Of a stretch of 64,000 nucleotides of DNA, positions 54,756-62,839 are shown piece by piece. The notes below the pieces were generated by a model. It did no database searches. It was not told the origin of the DNA and saw only the letters and a list, made by a program, of their open reading frames with translations. Every line of letters starts with the position of its first letter. The first letter of the stretch is position 1. This stretch comes from Gordoniibacillus kamchatkensis. GTDB lineage: Bacteria > Bacillota > Bacilli > Paenibacillales > NBRC-103111. Made by a program: the position numbers and the translations under genes. The stretch spans positions 1-64,000 of the forward strand of contig NZ_JXAK01000027.1 of NCBI RefSeq assembly GCF_000829455.1, in the 5' to 3' direction.

Positions 54756-55195
54756 TTGGTTCCCTCCAGCTTTTTCTCGAGATACTCGATTAATTTTTCT
54801 AGCATGTCTTTAAGCAGAGCAAACTGCTCGGGGGTAAACGATTGTTGCAATTCCTCGTAAAAGTCGGCTTGAAACTTGTCGAACAGCTCCGATTTCATGT
54901 GCATGCAGCTTGCCGTCGGACGGATCCAGACGACGCGGCGGTCCTTCTCGTCCCGGTGGCGTTCCACCAGTTTCGCGCGTTCCAGCCGGTCTACGATACC
55001 GGTCACCGTGCTGTTGCTAAGTTCGACTGCCCGTGATAAGTCGCCGATCGTACGCGGTTCCCCCATAAATAACTCTCTCAATACAAAAAGTTGCGGACCG
55101 GTAATCCCTAATGCTTTCAATTCCGAATACACCATCGTCATCCGGACTTTGTTCAGCTTGACGAACAGCTGCCTCAAATCGCTACCGAAGTCCAA
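54752..55195 (-). CDS. MarR-family transcriptional regulator
   Basis: 147 residues. The winged helix spans about residues 30-100: LGITGPQLFVLRELF, RTIGDLSRAVELSNSTVTGIVDRLERAKLVER, then the wing HRDEKDRRVVWIRPT. The start is TTG 55195 after GAAGGTGAG. First gene of the efflux operon, about 58 bases from a perfect inverted repeat that is probably its operator. It is likely a repressor of the downstream adaptors and pump, released by the pump substrate. Confidence 0.9.
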   Translation of the reverse strand: MDFGSDLRQLFVKLNKVRMTMVYSELKALGITGPQLFVLRELFMGEPRTIGDLSRAVELSNSTVTGIVDRLERAKLVERHRDEKDRRVVWIRPTASCMHMKSELFDKFQADFYEELQQSFTPEQFALLKDMLEKLIEYLEKKLEGTK

Positions 55196-55252
55196 CGAGT
55201 CTCACCTTCTTTCAAAAGTGCGTAGAGTAGGGCATAGTAAATAGTACGAGTG

Positions 55253-55278
55253 CGAATATTTCGCATCCGAAATATTCG
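55253..55278. promoter_or_regulatory. Inverted repeat, probable MarR operator
   Basis: CGAATATTTCG (55253-55263) and CGAAATATTCG (55268-55278) form a perfect 11-base inverted repeat with a four-base centre, upstream of the MarR gene. Size, AT-rich arms and location fit a MarR-family binding site. Confidence 0.7.
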
Positions 55279-55473
55279 AACACGAAGAATAATATCATGA
55301 AATATTTGCCTTGGGAATACCTGAAATGCCGCGGCAAATCGTGAAATTTCAGTGAACGGAATGAAAGGGTTTCCATATGGGGGGATTGCGATGATTTGGG
55401 AGAATAGGAGGGATTCGGAAAGGCAAATGTGACGAAACGGTGAAATACCCGCATATATGAAGGAATTATGTCT
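55279..55473. other. Divergent intergenic region
   Basis: About 195 bases between the MarR operator and the ABC exporter promoter, more AT-rich than the surroundings. It includes a TGAAATTTCA palindrome near 55342. No gene was seen. Confidence 0.5.
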
Positions 55474-55503
55474 TTGCCCGCCGCTCTAATATGATGCTAA
55501 GAT
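55474..55503 (+). promoter_or_regulatory. Promoter of the ABC exporter pair
   Basis: TTGCCC (55474-55479), an 18-base spacer and TAAGAT (55498-55503), the latter preceded by TGC, about 43 bases before the start. Confidence 0.55.
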
Positions 55504-55545
55504 GCAGGGAGATTGTAACCTTACGAGGGGTGTGAAGGTGCCCGC

Positions 55546-57327
55546 ATGAACGTATTCAAGCAGTTGAAGCCTTACTACTGGCCGGAGCGAAAATTTTTGT
55601 TCGCTTCGATCGCCTGCCTTGTGTGCGCTACGGCGCTGGGGCTTGTTTATCCGAATTTGCTTCGCTATCTTATCGATGAGGTCATTCGCCCGAAACAGTT
55701 CGGCCGCGTTCCCGGGCTCGCGCTGCTCGTCGTCGGCGTCGTCTCGCTGAAAGGGCTGTTTCAGTTCTCGCACGGCTTCTTCGGCGGCCGCCTCGGCAAC
55801 CGTACTGCGTACAACTTGCGGGAAGCCCTTTACAGCAAGCTGCAGTACTTGTCGTTTCAATATTATGATACAGCCCGCACCGGCGATCTCATGTCGCGCC
55901 TGACGGCCGATCTGGACGGCGTGCGGCAGTTTATCGGCTTCGGCTTCGCGCAAATTCTCAACGTTATTCTGATGGTCGTGTTCGGCATGACGATGATGCT
56001 TACGATCAATTGGAAGCTGACGCTCATTACGATGGTCACGATGCCATTCCTGGCGTTCACGGCGATCCGGTTCGAGAGCAAAATCCACCCGTCGTTCCGC
56101 ATTATCCGCAATTCGTTTTCGTCGCTGCAAACCGCGGTGCAGGAAAACATCACCGGCGTGCGCACGGTCAAGTCGTTCGCGCGGGAACCGTACGAAATCG
56201 ACAAATTCGCCACCCGTAACGAAAGCTATAAAATGAACAATATTAGCTCGTCCGGCATTTGGGCCCGCTATTTTCCGCTCATGGAGCTGTTCGCTAACCT
56301 CAGCGTCGTTATCCTGCTCGGCACAGGCGGCTATCTGGTCATCCGCGAGCAGCTGACGCTCGGCGAGCTGGTCGCTTTTTTCAGCTTGATCTGGTACATC
56401 ATCGGCCCGATGTGGGGCATCGGCTTCCATATTAACGCCTTTACGCAAGCGCGCACGTCCGGCGAGAAAGTAATGGAAATATTGACCCAGTACGTGCATG
56501 TAAAAGACCAGCCGAACGCGATCGAGCTGAAGGGCGAAGCGGTGCAAGGCCACGTTGTTTTTGACCACGTCACGTTCGCCTATCCCGAAAACGCCCCCGC
56601 GCTGCACGATTTCACGCTGGAGGCGAAGCCGGGCTCGGTCATCGGTCTGCTCGGCGGCACCGGCTCGGGCAAGACGACGGTCGTCTCGCTGCTGCTGCGC
56701 GCCTACAACGTCAAAGACGGCGCGATTACGCTCGACGGCCGCAACATCAAGGAGTATACGCTGGAAAGCTTGCGCCGCCAAATTGCGATCGTCTTCCAGG
56801 AGACGTTCCTGTTCTCATCCACGATCCGCGGCAACATCGCCTACGGAAGGTCCGACGTGACGATGGACGACATTATTCGCGCCGCCAAGCTGGCGAAGGC
56901 GCACGATTTTATCTCCGAGCTGCCGGACGGCTACGACACGATCGTCGGCGAGCGCGGCCTCGGATTGTCCGGCGGGCAGAAGCAGCGCATCGCGATCGCG
57001 CGGGCGATTCTTACCGATCCGAAAATTCTCATTCTCGACGATGCGACGAGCGCCGTCGATATGGAAACCGAGCACGAAATTCAAGCCGGCTTCCGCGAAG
57101 TGATGCAAGGACGGACGACGTTCATTATCGCCCACCGCATTTCGTCGCTTCGCCACGCCGACGAAATTATCGTGCTGGATAACGGCCGCATCGTGCAGCG
57201 CGGCACGCACGAGCAGCTGCTGCAGCAGCCCGGGCCGTATCTCGATACGTTCCGCATCCAATACGCGGACCAACCGGTAGAGCCGAACGATAAAATTACG
57301 AAGCTGGAAAGAAGGGTCGCCCATTGA
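55546..57327 (+). CDS. ABC exporter subunit with degenerate Walker B glutamate
   Basis: 593 residues: six-helix type I exporter domain (1-310) fused to an ATPase. It shows Walker A GGTGSGKTT, Q-loop VFQETFLFS, signature LSGGQKQR, Walker B ILILDDATSAVD and switch AHR. The residue after the Walker B aspartate is Asp instead of the catalytic Glu, as in the non-consensus site of heterodimeric exporters. Its stop overlaps the start of the partner gene (TTGA). It is probably half of a multidrug or lipid exporter like BmrC/YfiB. Confidence 0.92.
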   Translation: MNVFKQLKPYYWPERKFLFASIACLVCATALGLVYPNLLRYLIDEVIRPKQFGRVPGLALLVVGVVSLKGLFQFSHGFFGGRLGNRTAYNLREALYSKLQYLSFQYYDTARTGDLMSRLTADLDGVRQFIGFGFAQILNVILMVVFGMTMMLTINWKLTLITMVTMPFLAFTAIRFESKIHPSFRIIRNSFSSLQTAVQENITGVRTVKSFAREPYEIDKFATRNESYKMNNISSSGIWARYFPLMELFANLSVVILLGTGGYLVIREQLTLGELVAFFSLIWYIIGPMWGIGFHINAFTQARTSGEKVMEILTQYVHVKDQPNAIELKGEAVQGHVVFDHVTFAYPENAPALHDFTLEAKPGSVIGLLGGTGSGKTTVVSLLLRAYNVKDGAITLDGRNIKEYTLESLRRQIAIVFQETFLFSSTIRGNIAYGRSDVTMDDIIRAAKLAKAHDFISELPDGYDTIVGERGLGLSGGQKQRIAIARAILTDPKILILDDATSAVDMETEHEIQAGFREVMQGRTTFIIAHRISSLRHADEIIVLDNGRIVQRGTHEQLLQQPGPYLDTFRIQYADQPVEPNDKITKLERRVAH

Positions 57328-59216
57328 GCGCACAAGTGAAAACGTCGCCGCCGCACGCTCCGCAGCCCGGACGTACGGCGGATGCCGCCGGAAACGGGCA
57401 AACGGCGGGGGCCGAGCAAGGGCAAGCGCGATTCGTATATACGGACGATACGCTGATGGACAAAGCGTTCGACTGGGGGCAAATGCGCCGCCTCGCTACA
57501 TATATGAAGCCTTATTTGAAGCAAATTATCCCGATCATCGGGACGATGATGGTCGTCGGCGCCATTACGAAGCTGACGGTGCCGCTCATCATCAGCCGCG
57601 CTATCGACAAGGCGATCGGCGGCGGCAACGGCAAGCTGCTCGGCGAGCTCGTCGCCATCATGCTTGGCGTATACCTCGTCCAGTGGATCGCCAACTCGTT
57701 CCGGATCAAGTATACGAATATGATCGGCCAGCGCATCATCTATGACCTCAGGCACGAGCTGTTTAGCCATATTCAGCAGCTTTCGTTCCATTTCTTCGAC
57801 AAGCGGCCGGCCGGATCGGTGCTCGTGCGCGTGACGAACTACGTCAACTCGCTGCAGGACTTGTTCACGAACGGCGTCGTCAATTTGATGATCGACTGCG
57901 TGCAGCTTGTCGGCATTATCGTCATATTGCTGACGATCAACTTCAAGCTGGGGCTTGCCGTCATCATCACCGTGCCGCTCATGTTCATTATTTCCGGCCA
58001 GCTGCGCATGCGGATACGGCGCGCCTGGCAAATCGTGCAGATGAGGCAGGCGCGCATCAATTCCCACTTGAACGAATGCATCCAGGGCATTCGCGTCACG
58101 CAGGCGTATACGCAGGAGAAAAACAACATCGACTATTTCCGGGGCATGAACGAGGACAACAAGAAGCAGTGGGATAAAGCTTCCGCGTTGAACCAATCGT
58201 TCGGCCCGATCATCGAAATTACCGGCGCGATCGGCTACTGCATCTTATTCTGGTACGGGGCCCATCTCATTCAGGCGGAGGACATCACCGTCGGTCTGCT
58301 CGTCGCCTTCGCCAACTACATCGGCAACTTCTGGGAGCCGATCAACCGGATGGGCCAAATGTATTCGCAGCTGCTCGTTGCGATGGCGTCGGCGGAGCGC
58401 ATCTTCGAATTTATCGACGAGCAGCCGTCCGTCAAAGAAAAGAAGGAAGCGAAGCAGCTGCCGCCGATCCAAGGGGCCGTCTCGTTCGAAGACATCGTGT
58501 TCGAGTACGAACCGGGCCGTCCGGCGCTGCGCGGCATCAACCTCGACGTGCTGCCGGGCCAATCGATCGCGCTCGTCGGCCATACCGGTTCCGGCAAAAG
58601 CACGATCATCAACTTGCTGTGCCGGTTTTACGATCCGAGCCGCGGCCGCGTTCTCATTGACGGCCACGACATCAGGGACGTGACGCTGCAAAGCCTTCGT
58701 TCCCAGGTCGGCATCGTGCTGCAGGACACGTTCATTTTCTCCGGCACGATCCGCGACAATATTCGTTTCGGCAAGCTCGACGCCACGGACGAGGAAGTCG
58801 AGGCGGCGGCGAAAGCGGTGCATGCCCACGATTTTATTATGAAGCTGCCGAACGGATACGAGACGGAAGTTCAGGAGCGGGGCTCCGTGCTGTCGATGGG
58901 GCAGCGGCAGCTGCTTTCGTTCGCCAGGGCGCTCCTCGCCGATCCGCGCGTGCTCATTCTCGACGAGGCGACGGCCAGCATCGATACGGAGACCGAGCTG
59001 AGAATCCAAGAGGCGCTCAAAACGCTGCTGCAAGGCCGCACCTCGTTCATCATCGCGCACCGGCTGTCGACGATCCGCCACGCGGACAACATCATCGTGC
59101 TCGACCACGGCTCGATTATGGAGACGGGCAACCATGACGAGCTGATGGCGAAGCAGGGCGTTTATTACGGACTCATTCAGGCGCAGTACAAATTTTTGCT
59201 GGAAGCCGCGGGCTGA
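57324..59216 (+). CDS. ABC exporter subunit, partner with catalytic glutamate
   Basis: 630 residues with a hydrophilic N-terminal extension of about 50 residues, six-helix exporter domain and ATPase. Walker A is GHTGSGKST, Q-loop VLQDTFIFS, signature LSMGQRQ (second Gly replaced by Met), Walker B VLILDEATASID with catalytic Glu. Together with the previous subunit this gives one consensus and one degenerate ATP site, typical of heterodimers such as BmrCD. TTG 57324 overlaps the upstream stop. A terminator follows. Confidence 0.92.
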   Translation: MSAQVKTSPPHAPQPGRTADAAGNGQTAGAEQGQARFVYTDDTLMDKAFDWGQMRRLATYMKPYLKQIIPIIGTMMVVGAITKLTVPLIISRAIDKAIGGGNGKLLGELVAIMLGVYLVQWIANSFRIKYTNMIGQRIIYDLRHELFSHIQQLSFHFFDKRPAGSVLVRVTNYVNSLQDLFTNGVVNLMIDCVQLVGIIVILLTINFKLGLAVIITVPLMFIISGQLRMRIRRAWQIVQMRQARINSHLNECIQGIRVTQAYTQEKNNIDYFRGMNEDNKKQWDKASALNQSFGPIIEITGAIGYCILFWYGAHLIQAEDITVGLLVAFANYIGNFWEPINRMGQMYSQLLVAMASAERIFEFIDEQPSVKEKKEAKQLPPIQGAVSFEDIVFEYEPGRPALRGINLDVLPGQSIALVGHTGSGKSTIINLLCRFYDPSRGRVLIDGHDIRDVTLQSLRSQVGIVLQDTFIFSGTIRDNIRFGKLDATDEEVEAAAKAVHAHDFIMKLPNGYETEVQERGSVLSMGQRQLLSFARALLADPRVLILDEATASIDTETELRIQEALKTLLQGRTSFIIAHRLSTIRHADNIIVLDHGSIMETGNHDELMAKQGVYYGLIQAQYKFLLEAAG

Positions 59217-59233
59217 AGGCAACAACCGCTGCG

Positions 59234-59272
59234 AAAAGGCTGTCTCACGCTTGCTGCGCGAGGCGGCCTTTT
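59234..59272 (+). terminator. Terminator after the ABC exporter pair
   Basis: AAAAGGCTGTCTC pairs imperfectly with GAGGCGGCCTTTT and runs into TTTTCTTGCTTTT. Confidence 0.7.
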
Positions 59273-59348
59273 CTTGCTTTTGGAATAATTTCCACGATAT
59301 CTTAACATCACTAAGAGTACTTGTTGGACACGCGGGGAGGCGGCGCAA

Positions 59349-59909
59349 ATGTTGGGAAAAATCGCGGCCATCGTCGCGTCATCGGTCGCTGTCGTCATAG
59401 GAGGAACGATCCTGCTTCGTTTATCCGGGAGAAAGTCGGTATTGGAGCTGACGCTCGCTTCAACGGTAGTGATGATTATGCTCGGCGAAATATTGTCGGG
59501 ACCGCTGGAGTTCAGATCGATCTGGGAGACGCTGCTCGCTGTGGGGGCGTGCCTGGCGGCGCTGATCTCGATCGAGCTGCTGCAGTTCAAGCTGAACTGG
59601 CTGCGGCGGCTCGTATCCGGACGGCCGCTGGCGCTCATCGATGAAGGCCGCATCGTGGAAGACGCTTTGCGCAAGCTGCGCATGTCCAAAGAGGACTTGG
59701 CGATTCGGCTGCGCGAGCAAAAGGTGGAGCGGGTGGACGACGTGAAAAGAGCGACGATGGAGACGAACGGCAAAGTCACGATCGAGCTGCAGCCGCATGC
59801 GAAGCCGGTCACGGTCGGCGATCTCGAGAAGCTGCTGGCGAGCTGGGGCCTCGCTCCGCAACGGGACGGCTCGTACGGGCCGGGCGAGGAGGAGCCGGTC
59901 AAGCGTTAA
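59349..59909 (+). CDS. DUF421 membrane protein (YetF/YcaP-like)
   Basis: 186 residues. About three N-terminal transmembrane segments contain LLRLSGRKSVLELTLASTVVMIMLGEI, the YetF-type signature. The cytoplasmic DUF421 domain holds PLALIDEGRIVEDALRKLRMSKEDLAIRLREQ. YetF-type proteins are linked to spore germination and phospholipid availability in Bacilli, but the reaction is unknown. ATG 59349 follows GGGGAGG. Single gene or co-transcribed with the lipase. Confidence 0.87.
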   Translation: MLGKIAAIVASSVAVVIGGTILLRLSGRKSVLELTLASTVVMIMLGEILSGPLEFRSIWETLLAVGACLAALISIELLQFKLNWLRRLVSGRPLALIDEGRIVEDALRKLRMSKEDLAIRLREQKVERVDDVKRATMETNGKVTIELQPHAKPVTVGDLEKLLASWGLAPQRDGSYGPGEEEPVKR

Positions 59910-59980
59910 ATTTGCAATATGGCCGCAGAAGCTTTACTCTAAAGCTCAGAAAGTTGCTGACGATAAAGGAGGGGCCAGGG

Positions 59981-60799
59981 ATGAGCTCGACCCGCCGGAT
60001 GTGGCGAACGGTAGCGATCGCCTCGCTGCTTTCCGCCGCATTGTTCGCCGCCGGCTTCGGTTACGCGGCGCGCACCATATTCGATCCCGCCTCGGCTGCC
60101 GGAAACCGGCTCGCGATCCGGGAGCCGGACAACCCCGAGACGTCCCATGAAGGTTCGCTGGCGGCGAAGCCCAAGATCAACGTCGTGGCGCTCGGCGACT
60201 CGCTTACGGCCGGCACCGGGGATATTACCGGCCAAGGTTACGTGAACCGCGTGAAAAATAAGCTCGCCATTCAGTTCGGCAAACCGGCGTACGTGCTCAA
60301 CAATCTAGCGGTGCCGGGATATCGGACTGACCAGCTGCTGGCGCAGCTGGCGGACAAGCCGGTGCAGGACGCCGTCAGGGAAGCCGACATCGTGCTGCTC
60401 ACAATCGGCGCCAACGACATTACGCAAGGCACGGACGCTTCGGGCCAAAGCATGGCGATCGATTACACGCGGGCAGAGACCAACTTGCCGGGAGCGTCAA
60501 AGCGGCTGGGCGACATTTTGGCCAAGCTGTCGGAAGTAAACCCGAATGCGCTGATCGTTTACTCGGCGCTGTACTACCCGTATCTCGACGTTGACAAAGA
60601 GCGGCAAGGGCCGCCGATCGTCGAAGCGTTCAACCAAAGCGCTTTTCTGGCAGCCAACAAATGGCCGAACGTCGTCGTCGTGCCGACGTACGATTTGTTC
60701 GCGCTCGGCGGCACGAAATATTTGTATACGGATCATTACCACCCGAACGGCGATGGCTACGAACGGATTGCCGAGCGCATCGCGCAGGTGTTGAAATAG
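59981..60799 (+). CDS. Membrane-anchored SGNH/GDSL hydrolase
   Basis: 272 residues. An N-terminal signal-anchor (VAIASLLSAALFAAGFGYAA) is followed by a GDSL esterase/lipase domain: block I VVALGDSLTAGTG (nucleophile Ser), Gly in LAVPGYRTDQL, block III TIGANDI (Asn) and the terminal TDHYHPNGDGY (Asp/His). It probably acts outside the cell on acyl or acetyl esters. ATG 59981 follows GGAGGGG; the frame extends upstream to 59912 without support. Confidence 0.88.
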   Translation: MSSTRRMWRTVAIASLLSAALFAAGFGYAARTIFDPASAAGNRLAIREPDNPETSHEGSLAAKPKINVVALGDSLTAGTGDITGQGYVNRVKNKLAIQFGKPAYVLNNLAVPGYRTDQLLAQLADKPVQDAVREADIVLLTIGANDITQGTDASGQSMAIDYTRAETNLPGASKRLGDILAKLSEVNPNALIVYSALYYPYLDVDKERQGPPIVEAFNQSAFLAANKWPNVVVVPTYDLFALGGTKYLYTDHYHPNGDGYERIAERIAQVLK

Positions 60800-60827
60800 G
60801 GCAGGGGAGAAAGGGGGAGGCGGTACT

Positions 60828-61820
60828 GTGACTTCAGCGGCAGCGCCGGAGCGGTTACCCGGCAAACAGGCGCCTGTCGTCTTGTCGGTGCGAGGCGTGA
60901 AAAAAACGATTCGCGGCAAGCCGATCATCAAAGGCGTATCGTTCGACGTGCGCGAAGGGGAAATATTCGGTTTTCTCGGACCGAACGGTTCCGGCAAAAC
61001 GACGACGATCCGGATGCTGGTCGATCTCATCCGCCCGACGGAAGGAACGATTACCATTTGCGGCTGCGACGTGCAACGCCAGCCCGACGTGGCGCTGCGC
61101 TACGTCGGCTGCATCGTGGAAAACCCGGAGCTGTACAGCTATTTGACGGGCTGGGAAAATCTCGAGCATTTCGCGCGGATGCTGCCCGGCGTCGGACAAG
61201 ACCGGATTCGGGAAGTCGCAGCTATTGTCGGCATGGATCAGCGCATTCACGACAAAGTGCGCACGTACTCGCTCGGCATGCGGCAGCGGCTCGGCATCGC
61301 ACAGGCGCTGCTCGGCCGGCCGAAGCTGCTCATCCTCGACGAGCCGACGAACGGTCTCGACCCGCAAGGCATCAAAGAGATGCGGGAGTTCATTCAGCAG
61401 CTGGCGGAGGGCGGCCTGAGCTTATTCGTCTCCAGCCATCTGCTGAGCGAAATTCAGCAAATGTGCGACCGGGTCGCGATTATTTCGCACGGCGAAGTCA
61501 TTGCCGTCGGCGATACGGACGAACTCGTTCGGCAGCTGGGCGGACTCGCCGTATGGCGCGCGGATCCGGTGCGGCAGGCCGCCGCCATTTTGCGGGACGG
61601 GGGAATCGAAGTGCTGGACGTAAGCGACGCCGCAACCGGCCAGGCTGACGGGGACGCGCACTATGTCGGCTCCGTCACCGTCAGAATGGAGCCGCAGGAT
61701 GCGCCGGAGCTGACGCGCAGGCTGGTTGAAGCCGGCGTTGCCGTATACGGCATCGAAATGAAGCATGCGACGCTCGAGGACTTGTTCCTCAGCTTGACGG
61801 CAGGTGAGCGCATTGAGTAG
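60828..61820 (+). CDS. ABC transporter ATP-binding protein
   Basis: 330-residue CcmA/NatA-type ATPase. It has Walker A GPNGSGKTT near residue 51, signature SLGMRQRLGIAQALL, Walker B LLILDEPTNGLDP, the switch histidine in SSHLLSE and a C-terminal accessory domain. It powers the ABC-2 permease encoded next, whose start lies inside its last codons. GTG 60828 follows GGGGGAGG. Substrate is unknown; bacitracin-type resistance and lantibiotic immunity pumps share this architecture. Confidence 0.92.
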   Translation: MTSAAAPERLPGKQAPVVLSVRGVKKTIRGKPIIKGVSFDVREGEIFGFLGPNGSGKTTTIRMLVDLIRPTEGTITICGCDVQRQPDVALRYVGCIVENPELYSYLTGWENLEHFARMLPGVGQDRIREVAAIVGMDQRIHDKVRTYSLGMRQRLGIAQALLGRPKLLILDEPTNGLDPQGIKEMREFIQQLAEGGLSLFVSSHLLSEIQQMCDRVAIISHGEVIAVGDTDELVRQLGGLAVWRADPVRQAAAILRDGGIEVLDVSDAATGQADGDAHYVGSVTVRMEPQDAPELTRRLVEAGVAVYGIEMKHATLEDLFLSLTAGERIE

Positions 61821-62799
61821 CGTGCTCGCGCTTGTGCAGAACGAATGCATCAAAATGATCAAAAAGCGCCGGTTTCACGTCGTCATTTTGATCCTGGCGG
61901 CACTTATTCCGATTTTTACTTACGCGCAGATGCGCATCGCCCAAAACCAGCTGAAGCAGTACGGCACAACCGACTGGCGCGCCGATGCGAGGCAGAAGGT
62001 GAATGACTATACGACCCGGCTGAACTCGCCGCGCATGCCGGAGGAAGCCAAACAGTATTTGAAGGTACAGACGCAGCTGCTGCAATATTACCTCGACCAT
62101 GATATCGATCCGAAGGCGCCGAACGCCGTCACGTTCACCCGCGATTTCGCCAAAAACTCGATCGGACTGTTCGTGCCGCTGCTCGTCATGGTGTTCGCCG
62201 CCGACATCGTATCGTCCGAGCATTCCGCCGGTACGATCAAATTGTTGTTGACAAGACCGGTCAGGCGTTGGAAAATCCTAATGAGTAAACTGATCGCGCT
62301 CATTTTGTTCGTTTCGCTCAGCGTGCTTGCCCTGGCGGCGATGTGCTACGCCATCTCCGGCCTCGTCTTCGGCTATGGCGGCTGGACGCTGCCGACGTTC
62401 GTCGGCTTCCGCACGACCGGCAGCACCGTCGACGTCAGCCTCGTCCATGCCGTGCCGCAATGGCTGTACGTCTGGATGGAGCTTGGACTCGTCTGGATTT
62501 CCGGTCTGGTCGTGGCGTTCATGTCGCTCATGCTGTCCGTGCTCATCCGCTCGACGGCGGCCAGTATGGGCACGATGCTGGCGATCATTATCGCCGGGAC
62601 GATTTTGCAAAATATGGTTTCGTCCTGGGAATCCGCCAAATATTTATTTATGGTTAACCTCAGGCTCACCGATTACCTCGACGGCTCGCTGCCGCCGATC
62701 AAAGGAATGACGCTCGGCTTCTCACTGGCGGTGCTGGCCGTATGGTCGGCTGCGGCGATCGCCGTGTCGTTTTACCATTTACGCGTAAAGACGTATTGA
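61804..62799 (+). CDS. ABC-2 type transporter permease
   Basis: 331 residues with about six transmembrane segments. The first (VVILILAALIPIFTYAQ) is followed by a large extracytoplasmic loop of about 100 residues, then DIVSSEHSAGTIKLLLTRPVRRWKIL, the coupling motif of ABC-2 permeases. The start is uncertain: GTG 61804 overlaps the ATPase gene by 17 bases, and TTG 61813 is also possible. It forms a transporter with the preceding ATPase. Confidence 0.88.
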   Translation: MSALSSVLALVQNECIKMIKKRRFHVVILILAALIPIFTYAQMRIAQNQLKQYGTTDWRADARQKVNDYTTRLNSPRMPEEAKQYLKVQTQLLQYYLDHDIDPKAPNAVTFTRDFAKNSIGLFVPLLVMVFAADIVSSEHSAGTIKLLLTRPVRRWKILMSKLIALILFVSLSVLALAAMCYAISGLVFGYGGWTLPTFVGFRTTGSTVDVSLVHAVPQWLYVWMELGLVWISGLVVAFMSLMLSVLIRSTAASMGTMLAIIIAGTILQNMVSSWESAKYLFMVNLRLTDYLDGSLPPIKGMTLGFSLAVLAVWSAAAIAVSFYHLRVKTY

Positions 62800-62839
62800 A
62801 CTGACTCACTTTTCACGATTCGAACAAGGAGGCGCCTTG

